64,000 bases of DNA from Massilia sp. NR 4-1. GTDB taxonomy: Bacteria; Pseudomonadota; Gammaproteobacteria; Burkholderiales; Burkholderiaceae_D. Position 1 is the first letter of the stretch. Every line of letters begins with the position of its first letter. The DNA lies in the NCBI RefSeq assembly GCF_001191005.1, contig NZ_CP012201.1, positions 3,224,001 through 3,288,000 of the forward strand. Direction: 5' to 3'. The notes beneath the pieces were generated by a model. The model saw only the letters and a list, made by a program, of their open reading frames with translations, ran no database searches and was not told where the DNA came from. The translations under genes and the position numbers were made by a program. Positions 36,319 to 45,070 of the stretch are shown in pieces.

Positions 36319-37329
36319 TTACTTGGCGTTCATCAGGGCCACGGTGGTGTCCAGCATGCGGTTGCTGAAGCCCCACTCGTTGTCGTACCAGGACGAGACC
36401 TTGACCAGACGGCCGGAGACCTTGGTCAGGGTGGCGTCGAAGTTGGACGAAGCCGGGTTGTGGTTGAAGTCCACGGAGACCAGCGGCTCGGTGTTGTAGG
36501 TCAGGATGCCTTTCAGGGCGCCGTCGGCGGCCGACTTCATCAGGGCGTTGATTTCGTCCACGGTGGTGTCGCGCTTGGCGATGAAGGACAGGTCGACGAT
36601 CGACACATTGATGGTCGGCACACGGATGGCGTAGCCGTCCAGCTTGCCGTTCAGCTCCGGCAGCACCAGGCCCACCGCGGCGGCGGCGCCGGTCTTGGTC
36701 GGGATCATGGACTGGGTGGCGGAACGGGCGCGGCGCAGGTCTTCGTGCATCACGTCGGTCAGCACCTGGTCGTTGGTGTAGGCGTGCACGGTGGTCATCA
36801 GGCCGGTTTCCAGGCCGATGGCGTCATGCAGGGGCTTGACCAGCGGGGCCAGGCAGTTGGTGGTGCAGGAAGCGTTCGAGATCACGGTGTCGGTGGCTTT
36901 CAGCACGCCGTGGTTGACGCCGTACACGACGGTCGCGTCCACATCCTTGCCGCCCGGGGCCGAGATGATCACTTTCTTGGCGCCGCCTTTCAGGTGGGCC
37001 GAGGCTTTTTCCTTGGTGGTGAAGAAGCCGGTGCACTCCAGCACCACGTCCACGCCCAGCTCGCCCCATGGGATTTCAGCGGGGTTGCGCTGCGCGAACA
37101 CGCGGATCGGATCGCCGTTGACGATCATGTTCTCGCCTTCCACCGTCACGGTGCCGGGGAATTTGCCGTGGGCCGTGTCGTAGCGGGTCAGGTGGGCGTT
37201 CGACTCGGCATTGCCGAGGTCATTGATCGCCACGATCTGGATGTCTTGTTTTTTACCGCCTTCGTAGAAAGCGCGCAGGATGTTGCGGCCGATACGGCCA
37301 TAACCGTTAATTGCTACTTTGATCGTCAT
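36319..37329 (-). CDS. gap: Glyceraldehyde-3-phosphate dehydrogenase, type I
   Basis: Glycolytic and gluconeogenic enzyme that oxidises glyceraldehyde 3-phosphate with NAD and phosphate. At 336 residues it has family length. The NAD-binding start is IKVAINGYGRIGRNILRAF, with AINDLG fitting NAD preference; catalytic Cys155 is in SNASCTTNCLAP, and the active His is in TTVHAYTNDQ. Start at 37329 with AGGAG 7 bp upstream. The frame stays open far upstream into tkt but that part is not protein-like. It lies 32 bp downstream of tkt, so the two are probably co-transcribed, as in many Burkholderiales. Confidence 0.97.
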   Translation of the reverse strand: MTIKVAINGYGRIGRNILRAFYEGGKKQDIQIVAINDLGNAESNAHLTRYDTAHGKFPGTVTVEGENMIVNGDPIRVFAQRNPAEIPWGELGVDVVLECTGFFTTKEKASAHLKGGAKKVIISAPGGKDVDATVVYGVNHGVLKATDTVISNASCTTNCLAPLVKPLHDAIGLETGLMTTVHAYTNDQVLTDVMHEDLRRARSATQSMIPTKTGAAAAVGLVLPELNGKLDGYAIRVPTINVSIVDLSFIAKRDTTVDEINALMKSAADGALKGILTYNTEPLVSVDFNHNPASSNFDATLTKVSGRLVKVSSWYDNEWGFSNRMLDTTVALMNAK

Positions 37330-37361
37330 ACATGTGCTCCTGATTAAAAAAATGGGTCTTC

Positions 37362-39359
37362 TTATGCAACCAGAACAGATTTGACTTTGGCCACCACGTT
37401 GTCCACGGTGAAGCCGAAATGCTTGAACAGCACGCCTGCGGGCGCCGACTCGCCGAAGCTGTCGATGCCCACCACGGCGCCTTCCAGACCGACGTACTTG
37501 TACCAGAAACCGGTCACGCCCGCCTCGATTGCGACGCGCGGCAAGCCTTTGCCCAGCACGGCCGCTTTGTAGGCGGCGTCCTGGCGGTCGAACACATCGG
37601 TCGACGGCATGGACACCACGCGCACGGCCACGCCCTGCTCTTTCAGGGCGGCGGCGGCCGCTTGCGCCAGCTCGACTTCGGAACCGGTGGCGATCAGCAC
37701 GGCTTTGGCGTCGGCCGCGTCGGCCAGCACATAGCCGCCGCGCGCGATATTGGCCACGGCGTCGGCGCTGCGTTCCTGGAACTGCAGGTTCTGGCGCGAG
37801 AAGATCAGGGTGCTCGGGCCATCCTTGCGTTTCACGGCGGCGCCCCAGGCCACCATCGATTCGACGGTGTCGGCCGGACGCCAGTTGTCCAGGTTCGGGA
37901 TCAGGCGCAGCGAGGAGATGTGCTCGACCGACTGGTGGGTCGGGCCATCTTCGCCCAGGCCGATGGAATCGTGGGTGAAGACGAAGATCGAACGCTGCTT
38001 CATCAGCGCGGCCATGCGCAGCGCGTTGCGGCTGTAGTCGGAGAAGGTGAGGAAAGTAGCGCCGAACGGGATGTAGCCGCCGTGCAGGGCGACGCCGTTC
38101 ATGATGGCGCTCATGCCGAACTCGCGCACGCCGTAGTTGATGTGGTTGCCAGGCTGGCCGGAACGCACGGCGATGCATTCTTTCCAGTTGGTCAGGTTGG
38201 AGCCGGTCAGGTCGGCCGAGCCGCCCAGGAATTCCGGCAGCACCGGCGCCAGCGCCTGGATCGCGTTCTGGCTGGCTTTACGGGTGGCGATGGTTTCTTT
38301 CTTGTCCACGCAGGCGGCGATGGCCGCTTGCAGCGTGGCCTCGAAGTTGGCGGGCAGGTCGCCGGCCATGCGGCGCTTCAGTTCGGCCGCTTCGGTCGGG
38401 TAGGCGGCGCTGTAGGCGGCGAATTTGGCATCCCATTCGCCTTCGTGGGCGGCGCCCTGGGCCTTGAAGTCCCAGGCGGACGAGACATCGTCCGGGATCA
38501 CGAAAGGCTCGGCGCCCCAGCTGATGTACTCGCGCACCGCGGCGATTTCCTTGTCGCCCAACGCGGCGCCGTGCACCTTGTCGCCACCCTGCAGATTGGG
38601 CGAACCTTTGCCGATGATGGTTTTGCAGCAGATCAGGGTCGGCTTGTCGGCCGACTTGGCGGCGGCGATGGCGGCAGCCACGGCGGCCACGTCGTGGCCG
38701 TCCACGTTGCGGATCACGTTCCAGCCATAGGACTCGAAGCGTTTTGGCGTGTCGTCGGTGAACCAGCCTTCCACCTTGCCGTCGATCGAGATGCCGTTGT
38801 CGTCGTACAGGGCGATCAACTTGCGCAGGCCGAGGGTGCCGGCCAGCGAGCACACCTCGTGCGAGATGCCTTCCATCAGGCAGCCATCGCCCAGGAAGGC
38901 GTAGGTGTAGTGGTCGACCACGTCATGGCCTGGCTTGTTGAATTCAGCGGCCAGCAGGTACTCGGCCAGCGCCATGCCGACGGCATTGGCGATGCCCTGG
39001 CCCAGCGGGCCGGTGGTGGTTTCCACGCCGGGGGTAATGTCCACTTCCGGGTGGCCCGGGGTTTTCGAATGCAGCTGGCGGAAGTTGCGGATATCGTCCA
39101 TCGATACCGCATAGCCGCTCAGGTGCAGCAGCGCGTAATGCAGCATGGAGCCGTGGCCGTTGGACAGCAGGAAACGGTCGCGGTTCTGCCATTTCGGATT
39201 GGCCGGGTTGTGGCGGTGGTGGCCGCTCCACAATGCAACGGCAATCTCGGCCATGCCCATCGGCATGCCTGGGTGGCCGGAATTGGCCTTCTGTACTGCG
39301 TCCATTGCCAGCGCGCGGATCGCGTTGGCCATCTGAGTGGTAGGGAGCGTAGATTTCAT
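37362..39359 (-). CDS. tkt: Transketolase
   Basis: Thiamine diphosphate enzyme of the pentose phosphate pathway that moves two-carbon units between sugar phosphates and supplies erythrose 4-phosphate, a substrate of AroG. 665 residues, the family norm. Visible are the N-terminal substrate loop KANSGHPGMPMGMAEIAVALW, the TPP motif GDGCLMEGISHEVCSLAG with DDNGISIDG, and the pyrimidine-domain SADLTGSNLT and FTHDSIGLGEDGPTHQ. First gene of the tkt-gap unit, divergent from rsmE. The ribosome binding site is weak. Confidence 0.97.
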   Translation of the reverse strand: MKSTLPTTQMANAIRALAMDAVQKANSGHPGMPMGMAEIAVALWSGHHRHNPANPKWQNRDRFLLSNGHGSMLHYALLHLSGYAVSMDDIRNFRQLHSKTPGHPEVDITPGVETTTGPLGQGIANAVGMALAEYLLAAEFNKPGHDVVDHYTYAFLGDGCLMEGISHEVCSLAGTLGLRKLIALYDDNGISIDGKVEGWFTDDTPKRFESYGWNVIRNVDGHDVAAVAAAIAAAKSADKPTLICCKTIIGKGSPNLQGGDKVHGAALGDKEIAAVREYISWGAEPFVIPDDVSSAWDFKAQGAAHEGEWDAKFAAYSAAYPTEAAELKRRMAGDLPANFEATLQAAIAACVDKKETIATRKASQNAIQALAPVLPEFLGGSADLTGSNLTNWKECIAVRSGQPGNHINYGVREFGMSAIMNGVALHGGYIPFGATFLTFSDYSRNALRMAALMKQRSIFVFTHDSIGLGEDGPTHQSVEHISSLRLIPNLDNWRPADTVESMVAWGAAVKRKDGPSTLIFSRQNLQFQERSADAVANIARGGYVLADAADAKAVLIATGSEVELAQAAAAALKEQGVAVRVVSMPSTDVFDRQDAAYKAAVLGKGLPRVAIEAGVTGFWYKYVGLEGAVVGIDSFGESAPAGVLFKHFGFTVDNVVAKVKSVLVA

Positions 39360-39510
39360 TGTGGTGTGTCGCGGAAGGTTTGGAATTCGTTGCCAGGTGC
39401 TGCATCGCGGGCGCGGCCTAAACCGGCGCTACCTGCTGAACCTGATATTTTACCAGAGCGGGGGGCCGCGCTTTAAAATTGCGCATTCAAATCACACCGG
39501 AAAATCCGCA

Positions 39511-40233
39511 ATGCCCCGTTTTTACTGCGCCCAGCCGCTCTCCCCCGGCCTGACCCTCGACCTGCCGCCCGAGGTGGCCCACCACGTCCATGTGCTGCGC
39601 CTGGCGCCGGGCGAGACGCTGCGCCTGTTCGACGGCCGCGGCGGCGAATACGCGGCCGTGCTGGACGAAGTCGGCAAAAAACGCGCTACCGCCACCATCG
39701 GCGCCTTCACTGCGCGCGAGGCGGAACTGCCGTATGCCGTGACCCTGGCCCAGGCCCTGCCCGAAGGCACGAAGATGGACTGGATTATCGAAAAAGCCAT
39801 GGAACTGGGCGTGGCCGCCGTGCAGCCGCTGGCGGCGCGGCGCTGCGTGGTGCGCCTGTCGGCCGAACGGGCCGAGAAAAAACTGGCGCACTGGCAGGGC
39901 GTGATCGTGGCCGCCGCCGAGCAAAGCGGGCGCAACCGACTGGCCAGCCTGGCCGAACCGCTCGAATTGCGCGAGTGGCTGGCACGGCCGGCGCCGCAGC
40001 GCATCCTGCTCAGCCCGCGCGCCGAGGCCTCGCTCGCGCAATGGGCGCAGCGCAACCCGGCGCAGGATCTGAGCCTGCTGGTCGGTCCCGAAGGCGGCTT
40101 CACCACGGAGGAGGAAGACGCCGCCATCGCCGCCGGCGCCCTGCCCCTGTCCATGGGGCCGCGCGTGCTGCGCACCGAAACGGCCGCCCTGGCCGCCCTG
40201 GCCATCCTCAACGGCGCCTGGGACCCCGCCTGA
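39511..40233 (+). CDS. rsmE: 16S rRNA (uracil-1498-N3)-methyltransferase RsmE
   Basis: SPOUT-class methyltransferase that methylates U1498 in the decoding region of 16S rRNA. 240 residues. The PUA-like N-terminus reads MPRFYCAQPLSPGLTLDLPP; the knot with the S-adenosylmethionine site shows LLVGPEGGFTTEEEDAA and SMGPRVLRTETAALAAL, both diagnostic. Also KMDWIIEKAMELGV. Start at 39511 fits the family; the frame extends back to 39337 without support. Confidence 0.95.
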   Translation: MPRFYCAQPLSPGLTLDLPPEVAHHVHVLRLAPGETLRLFDGRGGEYAAVLDEVGKKRATATIGAFTAREAELPYAVTLAQALPEGTKMDWIIEKAMELGVAAVQPLAARRCVVRLSAERAEKKLAHWQGVIVAAAEQSGRNRLASLAEPLELREWLARPAPQRILLSPRAEASLAQWAQRNPAQDLSLLVGPEGGFTTEEEDAAIAAGALPLSMGPRVLRTETAALAALAILNGAWDPA

Positions 40234-40319
40234 TCCAGCGCGGCGCCCAACTTTCCGGCCGCCCGGGGCAACGGCGCCGGCCGGTCGCGCCGGTTCGCGC
40301 CTGAGCCCGTCACACCGGT

Positions 40320-40688
40320 TCAGGCCGCGGCCTGCTGGGCCGCCGCGGCCGCGGCAAACTCCTGGAAGGCCGCCATGGCGTTGGCCGCATACATCACCGA
40401 AGGACCGCCGCCCATATACATCGCCACGCCCAGGGTTTCCTGCACCTCGGCTTCGCTGGCGCCCAGCCGCACCAGGGCCTTGCTGTGAAAGCCCAGGCAG
40501 CCGTCGCAGCGCGCCGCCACGCCGATGGCGAGCGCGATCAGCTCCTTGGTCTTGGCGTCGAGCGCGCCATCGGCGATGGCCGCCTTGCCCAGTTCGTTAA
40601 ACGCCTTCATCACATGCGGAATGCCCTGGCGCAGCGGCGCCAGATTGGCCGAGATTTCCTGCGTCAATTCACCGTATTCGATCGTCAT
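40320..40688 (-). CDS. Carboxymuconolactone decarboxylase-family (AhpD-like) protein
   Basis: A 122-residue AhpD-like protein. The redox motif CxxC plus His is present (ARCDGCLGFHSKALVRLGAS), with the preceding TKELIALAIGVAA helix typical of the family, so it is probably a thiol-dependent peroxidase or disulfide reductase rather than a decarboxylase. Start at 40688 with GGTGAG just upstream. It is divergent from the ArsR-type regulator with 93 bp between starts; the operators at 40736-40767 lie in this gap, so the regulator may control both directions. Confidence 0.9.
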   Translation of the reverse strand: MTIEYGELTQEISANLAPLRQGIPHVMKAFNELGKAAIADGALDAKTKELIALAIGVAARCDGCLGFHSKALVRLGASEAEVQETLGVAMYMGGGPSVMYAANAMAAFQEFAAAAAAQQAAA

Positions 40689-40735
40689 CTCACCTGCTCC
40701 CGTGAAAACCGGCCCCGCCCGATGCAAGGCCATCC

Positions 40736-40755
40736 AAATTAGCGCATACTAATTT
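40736..40755. promoter_or_regulatory. Palindromic operator 1 of the ArsR module
   Basis: AAATTAG-CGCATA-CTAATTT, a perfect inverted repeat with 7 bp arms between the divergent AhpD-like and ArsR genes. AT-rich palindromes of this kind are typical of ArsR-family binding sites. Confidence 0.6.
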
Positions 40756-40767
40756 AGAGAAATCTAA
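40754..40767. promoter_or_regulatory. Palindromic operator 2 of the ArsR module
   Basis: TTAGA-GAAA-TCTAA, directly adjacent to operator 1 and 14 bp before the ArsR start codon. The shared TTAG / CTAA half-sites suggest the same protein binds both. Confidence 0.55.
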
Positions 40768-40781
40768 TATACAATTCGAAC

Positions 40782-41093
40782 ATGCCAACAGATAATCCAG
40801 ATCATCTTTTTCTGCAGCAAAGCGCGGCCCAAGCCGCCGCCCTGCTGCGCGCCCTGGGCAACGAGCACCGGCTGCTGGTGCTGTGCCTGCTGATCGAGCA
40901 TGGCGAAATGGCGGTCAGCGCGCTCAACGACCATGTCGCCCTGAGCCAGTCGGCGCTGTCCCAGCACTTGGCGCGCATGCGCGAGGATGGCCTGGTGGCC
41001 TTCCGCCGCGAAGCCCAGACCCTGTACTACCGCATCGACAATCCGCAGGTGATCCAGCTGGTCGGCACGCTCAAACAGATTTTCTGCCCCTGA
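40782..41093 (+). CDS. ArsR-family regulator, YgaV/BigR-like (probable sulfide or thiol sensor)
   Basis: A 103-residue winged-helix repressor. The recognition region is LNDHVALSQSALSQHLARMREDGLV. Two cysteines, Cys35 (LLVLCLL) and Cys102 (IFCP), are placed like the pair that forms a polysulfide bridge in persulfide-sensing members (SqrR, BigR, YgaV). No metal-binding CxC motif is seen. It is followed at 18 bp by a membrane rhodanese, as in the E. coli ygaVP pair. Two palindromes lie just upstream, indicating autoregulation. The sulfide role is inferred from cysteine spacing and context. Confidence 0.88.
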   Translation: MPTDNPDHLFLQQSAAQAAALLRALGNEHRLLVLCLLIEHGEMAVSALNDHVALSQSALSQHLARMREDGLVAFRREAQTLYYRIDNPQVIQLVGTLKQIFCP

Positions 41094-41111
41094 ACCGAGA
41101 GGAAAACCAGC

Positions 41112-41639
41112 ATGTCCCTGCCCACCCTCACACCCGCCGCCGCCCGCCAGCAACTGGAACAAGGCGCGCTGCTGATCGACATCCGCGCGGCCGACGAGCA
41201 TGCGCGCGAGCGCATCGCGCAAGCGCGCCACCTGCCCTTGGAGCAGCTGCTGGCCGGGACGGCCGGCGCGCTGCCGCCGGGACAAAGCGTGATCTTCCAC
41301 TGCCGCTCCGGCCAGCGCACGCGCCTGCAGGCAGCCGCCCTGGCCGCCTGCGCGCCCGGCGCCGCCTATGTGCTGGAAGGGGGATTGGATGGCTGGAAGC
41401 AGGCCGGACTGCCCGTCCTGCGCGACGTATCGCAGCCGCTGGAATTGCAAAGACAGGTCCAGATCGCCGCCGGCGCCATGATCGTGCTGGGCAGCGTGCT
41501 GGGCGCCACGCTCACGCCCTGGTTGTATCTGCTGCCCGGCTTCATTGGCTGCGGCCTGGTGTTCGCCGGCGTTTCCGGCTTCTGCGGCCTGGCCCGCCTG
41601 CTGATGAAGATGCCCTGGAACCGCCGCCGGGCCGACTAA
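41112..41639 (+). CDS. Membrane-anchored rhodanese, YgaP-like
   Basis: A 175-residue protein with an N-terminal rhodanese domain (residues 1-105; active Cys64 in FHCRSGQRTRL) and a C-terminal DUF2892-type part with two membrane segments (about residues 117-165). Rhodaneses move sulfane sulfur between thiols; E. coli YgaP has this same architecture. It is in one unit with the ArsR gene and is probably de-repressed by sulfide or persulfide. GAGAGGAAAA precedes the ATG. Confidence 0.9.
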   Translation: MSLPTLTPAAARQQLEQGALLIDIRAADEHARERIAQARHLPLEQLLAGTAGALPPGQSVIFHCRSGQRTRLQAAALAACAPGAAYVLEGGLDGWKQAGLPVLRDVSQPLELQRQVQIAAGAMIVLGSVLGATLTPWLYLLPGFIGCGLVFAGVSGFCGLARLLMKMPWNRRRAD

Positions 41640-41657
41640 AGCCGGCGCCGCACCAAT

Positions 41658-41697
41658 AAAAAAAGCCGCCGGACTGCGAAGTCCGGCGGCTTTTTTG
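41658..41697. terminator. Bidirectional terminator between rhodanese and TBDR-G
   Basis: Stem AAAAGCCGCCGGAC / GTCCGGCGGCTTTT, A tract left, T tract right. A second GC hairpin CCGCCGGC / GCCGGCGG at 41703-41720 follows towards TBDR-G. Confidence 0.92.
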
Positions 41698-41732
41698 CGG
41701 CACCGCCGGCAAGCCGGCGGTACTGGGCGAAC

Positions 41733-44609
41733 TTAGAACTTGTAGTTCGCGCTCATGCGGAAGTAACGGCCCATGCCATTGTGCAGCTGGGTGTTATAGC
41801 CCTGGAAGTTGGTGGTGGTGCCATAACGCACGTCATACGGTGCCTTGGTGTCGAACAGGTTCTTGATGTTGAACGCCAGCGTCAGGTTCTTGATGCCGGT
41901 GTAAGCATAGTTCACATCGAAGGTGGTCCAGCTCTTCACTTCGCAATCGTTCAGGCCTGGGAAGAAGTCGCTGAACTTCTCGCTGCCGCCTGGATTGGTC
42001 TTGCCGGCGGCATTCTTGCCGTAGTGGCAGAACGGTGCGGCATAGGTGGTCTCGTTATCCGTACGGCGCAGCAGCGACACTGGACCAACGTAGTTGACGG
42101 TACCGGTCACAGCGTGCACGTCCTTGCTCCAGGTGACGGAAGCGGTAGCACGGTTGCGCGGGTTGTCGCCCGAGGTGGTCGACCAGTCGGACAGGCCGCC
42201 ATTGTAGCCGGCGGTGTTGGCCGCCACATCGCCTGGATGCTCGGCGCGGCGGTACTCGTGCAGGTAGCTCCAGTTCAGGTTCGAGGTCAGACGGCCCCAG
42301 TCGCCCAGCGATTTGCGGTAAGCCACTTCGAAGTCGATACCGCTGACTTCGGTGCTGCCCTGGTTAACCCAGGCGCGGTTCACCTGCAGGATCGGACCGG
42401 AGTTCGGGATCACCACGCCGTTGGCGTCTTTCACCCAGTTCGCCGGGTTGTTGTCGCGCACGACCTGGCCTTTCGGGTACTGGGTCGGGTGATCGATCAC
42501 GGTTTGCGCGCCCAGCAGTGCGGTCTCGTTGGTCTTCTTGATGCGGTACCAGTCAACCAGGATGTCCAGATCCTTCATCGGGTTCAGGATCAGGCCCAGC
42601 GAGTAGGACTTCGATTTTTCCGGCTGCAGGTTCGGATCGGAAGCCGAGACGCTGGAGAAGCTCTTCGAGCAGTCGGTGCGGTCGGCGCCGTTCAGGTAGT
42701 TCTGGCCGTCCGGGCAGCGCAGGGTGTCGATGGCGGTGCTGAAGCTCTGCACGCCGCCTTCGGCGATCTGCATCAGCGCAGGCGCGCGGAAGCCCTTGGC
42801 GAAGGAGCCGCGCACAGCGACGCGCTCGGTGATGGTCCACTTGGTACCGACCTTCGGCACGAAGCTCTTGGCGGCCGGGTATTTATCGTAGCGGCCGGCG
42901 AAGTCCATTTCCCAGTTCGGCAGGAATGGGGTACGCAGTTCGACGAAGCCCGATTTCACGGTACGCTCGCCGCTCAGGTTGGAGCCCACCAGACCGGTGA
43001 TCTTGCCGGCGGCAATGGCCGAATCCGGGGTCAGGCCGATCGATTCCTGGCGCACCTCGCCACCGAAGGCCAGGCCGATATCGCCGCCCGGCAGTTTGCC
43101 CAGGGTGGTCGACGCTTTGGCGTCGATCTGTTTCACCATCGCAAAGCCGGTGTTCAGGGTGTTGTGGGTGACGCCTGGATCCGCGATGGTGGCCGCAATG
43201 GTGCGGTTCTCGGTCATGATGCGCGCGATCTGGTCTTTCAGGATGTAGCCGTAGCTCAGCTCTTCACGCTCGCTGCGGTTCCACAGCAGGCCGGTTTCCC
43301 AATCCCAGTTGCCGGTCGTGCCTTTCAGGCCGACCAGGCCACGGTAAGCCTCGTTGACGTTTTTCGAACCGCCCGGGGCGTTCATCAGGCGGAAGCCAAC
43401 GGCCGAACGCGCGTCCGGGAACGGATTGTCCGGGTGGCCGACCGGCAGGATCAGCTGGAAGTTCTGCACCGGCTGGCCGGCGGCGAACACGCTGGTGGCC
43501 GAGGTCGAACGCATGGCGATCGGCGCGCCCAGGTAGCTACGCTCGTTGCGGCTGTAGGACAGCTCGGCGAAGGCGGTCACGTTCTCGCTGACTTGCACAT
43601 TGAAGCGCGACAGCACGTTGCCGTCCTTGCCTGCGCCCTGCACTTCGCGGTAGTTGTCCAGGTTGATGTTGCAGAAGGTGCGGCCGACCAGGGTGTCGGT
43701 CGGCAGCAGGTTGTGGGCGGCGATGCTGCCGGTGATCTGTTGCGACGCGTCGCAGTTCACGCGGTTGATGACGTTGGCGCGGTCAGCATAGCTGTTGTAG
43801 AAGGTTTTCGAGCCTGGGCTGCGTTCCTTGTAGAAGAACGGCGAACCGGTCAGCGAGCTGGAGAAGGCGTTCATGCGGCCGTTGATCGGGCCGTACAGGT
43901 CTTGCTGCACGTCCTTGTCGCTCATCAGGGTGCTGTCGCGCTTGGACACGTCGAAGGAGATCAGGCCGCTGAAGCGGTTTTTCTCCAGATCGCCGAAGCC
44001 CCACACGCCGTTGATGGTCTTGCGGCGGAATTCGCCGTCATCGTTGCCGCTGATGCTGGCGCCCAGTTCGGCACCCTTGTAGTCGGACTTGGTGATGAAG
44101 TTGATCACGCCGGCGATGGCGTCGGAGCCGTACACGGCCGAAGCGCCATCCTTGAAGATCTCAACGCGCTCGATGGCGGAGACAGGGATGGAGTTCAGGT
44201 CGTACACCGCCGATTTGCCCTGGTTCGGGTCGGCGTAGGCGGACGAGGTGATGCGGCGGCCGTTCAGCAGCACCAGGGTGGAGGAGGAACCCAGACCGCG
44301 CAGCGAGGCGGTGGAGGCGCCGTTCGAGAAACCGCCGTCGGAACCGTCGACCGAAGCGCCGGAGCCGAAGGCAGGAATGCTTTTCAGCAGTTCTGCCACG
44401 GTATTCGCGCCGGTGGCAGCGATCTGCTTGGCACCCACGGTCTGGATCGGCGAGGAGCCTTCCTTATCCGCACGCTTGATGTTGGAACCGGTCACGAAGA
44501 CCTTTTGCACGGCCGGCTCAGCGGCCTGTTGCGCCATAGCGAACTGGGCGCCACCGACAGCCAGGGCGACGGCAACCACGCTTTGTTTGAGAACCAGGTT
44601 ATGTTTCAA
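41733..44609 (-). CDS. TonB-dependent outer membrane receptor (TBDR-G)
   Basis: Receptor of 958 residues. The N-terminus MKHNLVLKQSVVAVALAVGG gives a signal peptide ending near QFAMAQ, followed by VQKVFVTGSNIKRADKEGSSPIQ, a plug with TASLRGLGSSSTLVLLNGRRITSS and VERVEIFKDGASAVYGSDAIAGVINF, and a barrel ending in SANYKF. It is a close tandem paralog of TBDR-H, including the leader: the stretch around the ribosome binding site (GGAGAGAG) and start codon is identical. A conserved hairpin lies 39-65 bp upstream. Ligand unknown. Confidence 0.95.
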   Translation of the reverse strand: MKHNLVLKQSVVAVALAVGGAQFAMAQQAAEPAVQKVFVTGSNIKRADKEGSSPIQTVGAKQIAATGANTVAELLKSIPAFGSGASVDGSDGGFSNGASTASLRGLGSSSTLVLLNGRRITSSAYADPNQGKSAVYDLNSIPVSAIERVEIFKDGASAVYGSDAIAGVINFITKSDYKGAELGASISGNDDGEFRRKTINGVWGFGDLEKNRFSGLISFDVSKRDSTLMSDKDVQQDLYGPINGRMNAFSSSLTGSPFFYKERSPGSKTFYNSYADRANVINRVNCDASQQITGSIAAHNLLPTDTLVGRTFCNINLDNYREVQGAGKDGNVLSRFNVQVSENVTAFAELSYSRNERSYLGAPIAMRSTSATSVFAAGQPVQNFQLILPVGHPDNPFPDARSAVGFRLMNAPGGSKNVNEAYRGLVGLKGTTGNWDWETGLLWNRSEREELSYGYILKDQIARIMTENRTIAATIADPGVTHNTLNTGFAMVKQIDAKASTTLGKLPGGDIGLAFGGEVRQESIGLTPDSAIAAGKITGLVGSNLSGERTVKSGFVELRTPFLPNWEMDFAGRYDKYPAAKSFVPKVGTKWTITERVAVRGSFAKGFRAPALMQIAEGGVQSFSTAIDTLRCPDGQNYLNGADRTDCSKSFSSVSASDPNLQPEKSKSYSLGLILNPMKDLDILVDWYRIKKTNETALLGAQTVIDHPTQYPKGQVVRDNNPANWVKDANGVVIPNSGPILQVNRAWVNQGSTEVSGIDFEVAYRKSLGDWGRLTSNLNWSYLHEYRRAEHPGDVAANTAGYNGGLSDWSTTSGDNPRNRATASVTWSKDVHAVTGTVNYVGPVSLLRRTDNETTYAAPFCHYGKNAAGKTNPGGSEKFSDFFPGLNDCEVKSWTTFDVNYAYTGIKNLTLAFNIKNLFDTKAPYDVRYGTTTNFQGYNTQLHNGMGRYFRMSANYKF

Positions 44610-44647
44610 AACTCTCTCCGCTTGAAATGCTTTTTTAATGAAGTCCG

Positions 44648-44674
44648 TTCCGGAAAACCTGAGGGTTTGCCGAA
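44648..44674 (-). ncRNA. Leader hairpin of TBDR-G (candidate cis-regulatory RNA)
   Basis: In transcript sense TTCGGCAAACC-CTCA-GGTTTTCCGGAA can fold into about ten pairs with one mismatch. It sits 39-65 nt before the start codon. TBDR-H has a hairpin in the same place with a different central stem but the same outer TTCGG. There is no T tract, so it is not a simple terminator. Confidence 0.4.
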
Positions 44675-44993
44675 GGAATGATCAGAACACTACCGGCGGT
44701 AAAAATCAGTATCAAATATCAACTGTTGCATTCGGGACACAGCACACACTTGCCAAAGAGAAGTTAATGTGAATCGGCGCCTTTTCTGACAAAAGAATGG
44801 AAATCAGTACTATTCCTGTAAGAAAAATTGTTATTTATTAGTAAATGAATATTTAATCCATTCCATTATGTTATGGATCAATAAGTTCATTACATAAACT
44901 TTTCGTTACAATTTTTTACTCCAGGAAAAAAACTTAGTTCAGTTGTTAACATTTCGCCACACCGTGCAACACGCTTGCCGGGGCCCGTAAACG

Positions 44994-45026
44994 AAAAATG
45001 CCGCCCGGAACATACCGGACGGCATT
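44994..45026 (-). terminator. Rho-independent terminator after TBDR-H
   Basis: On the minus strand AATGCCGTCCGG / CCGGGCGGCATT (one mismatch) followed by TTT, about 45 bp after the stop. Confidence 0.8.
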
Positions 45027-45070
45027 CTGGCCAGGCGACCGGGCGGCTGCCCGGTCAGGCCTGCAAGTTC

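Larger units (their letters stand above)
44610..45070. other. Intergenic region between TBDR-H and TBDR-G
   Basis: Contains the TBDR-G leader with its hairpin (44648-44674), an AT-rich stretch around 44810-44940 that should hold the promoter, and the TBDR-H terminator. No coding frame is supported. Confidence 0.5.

Noticed and set aside
37330..38178. The in-frame N-terminal extension of gap reaching into tkt
   Set aside because: Its sequence is an out-of-frame reading of tkt, and the ATG at 37329 has a strong ribosome binding site and the family start.
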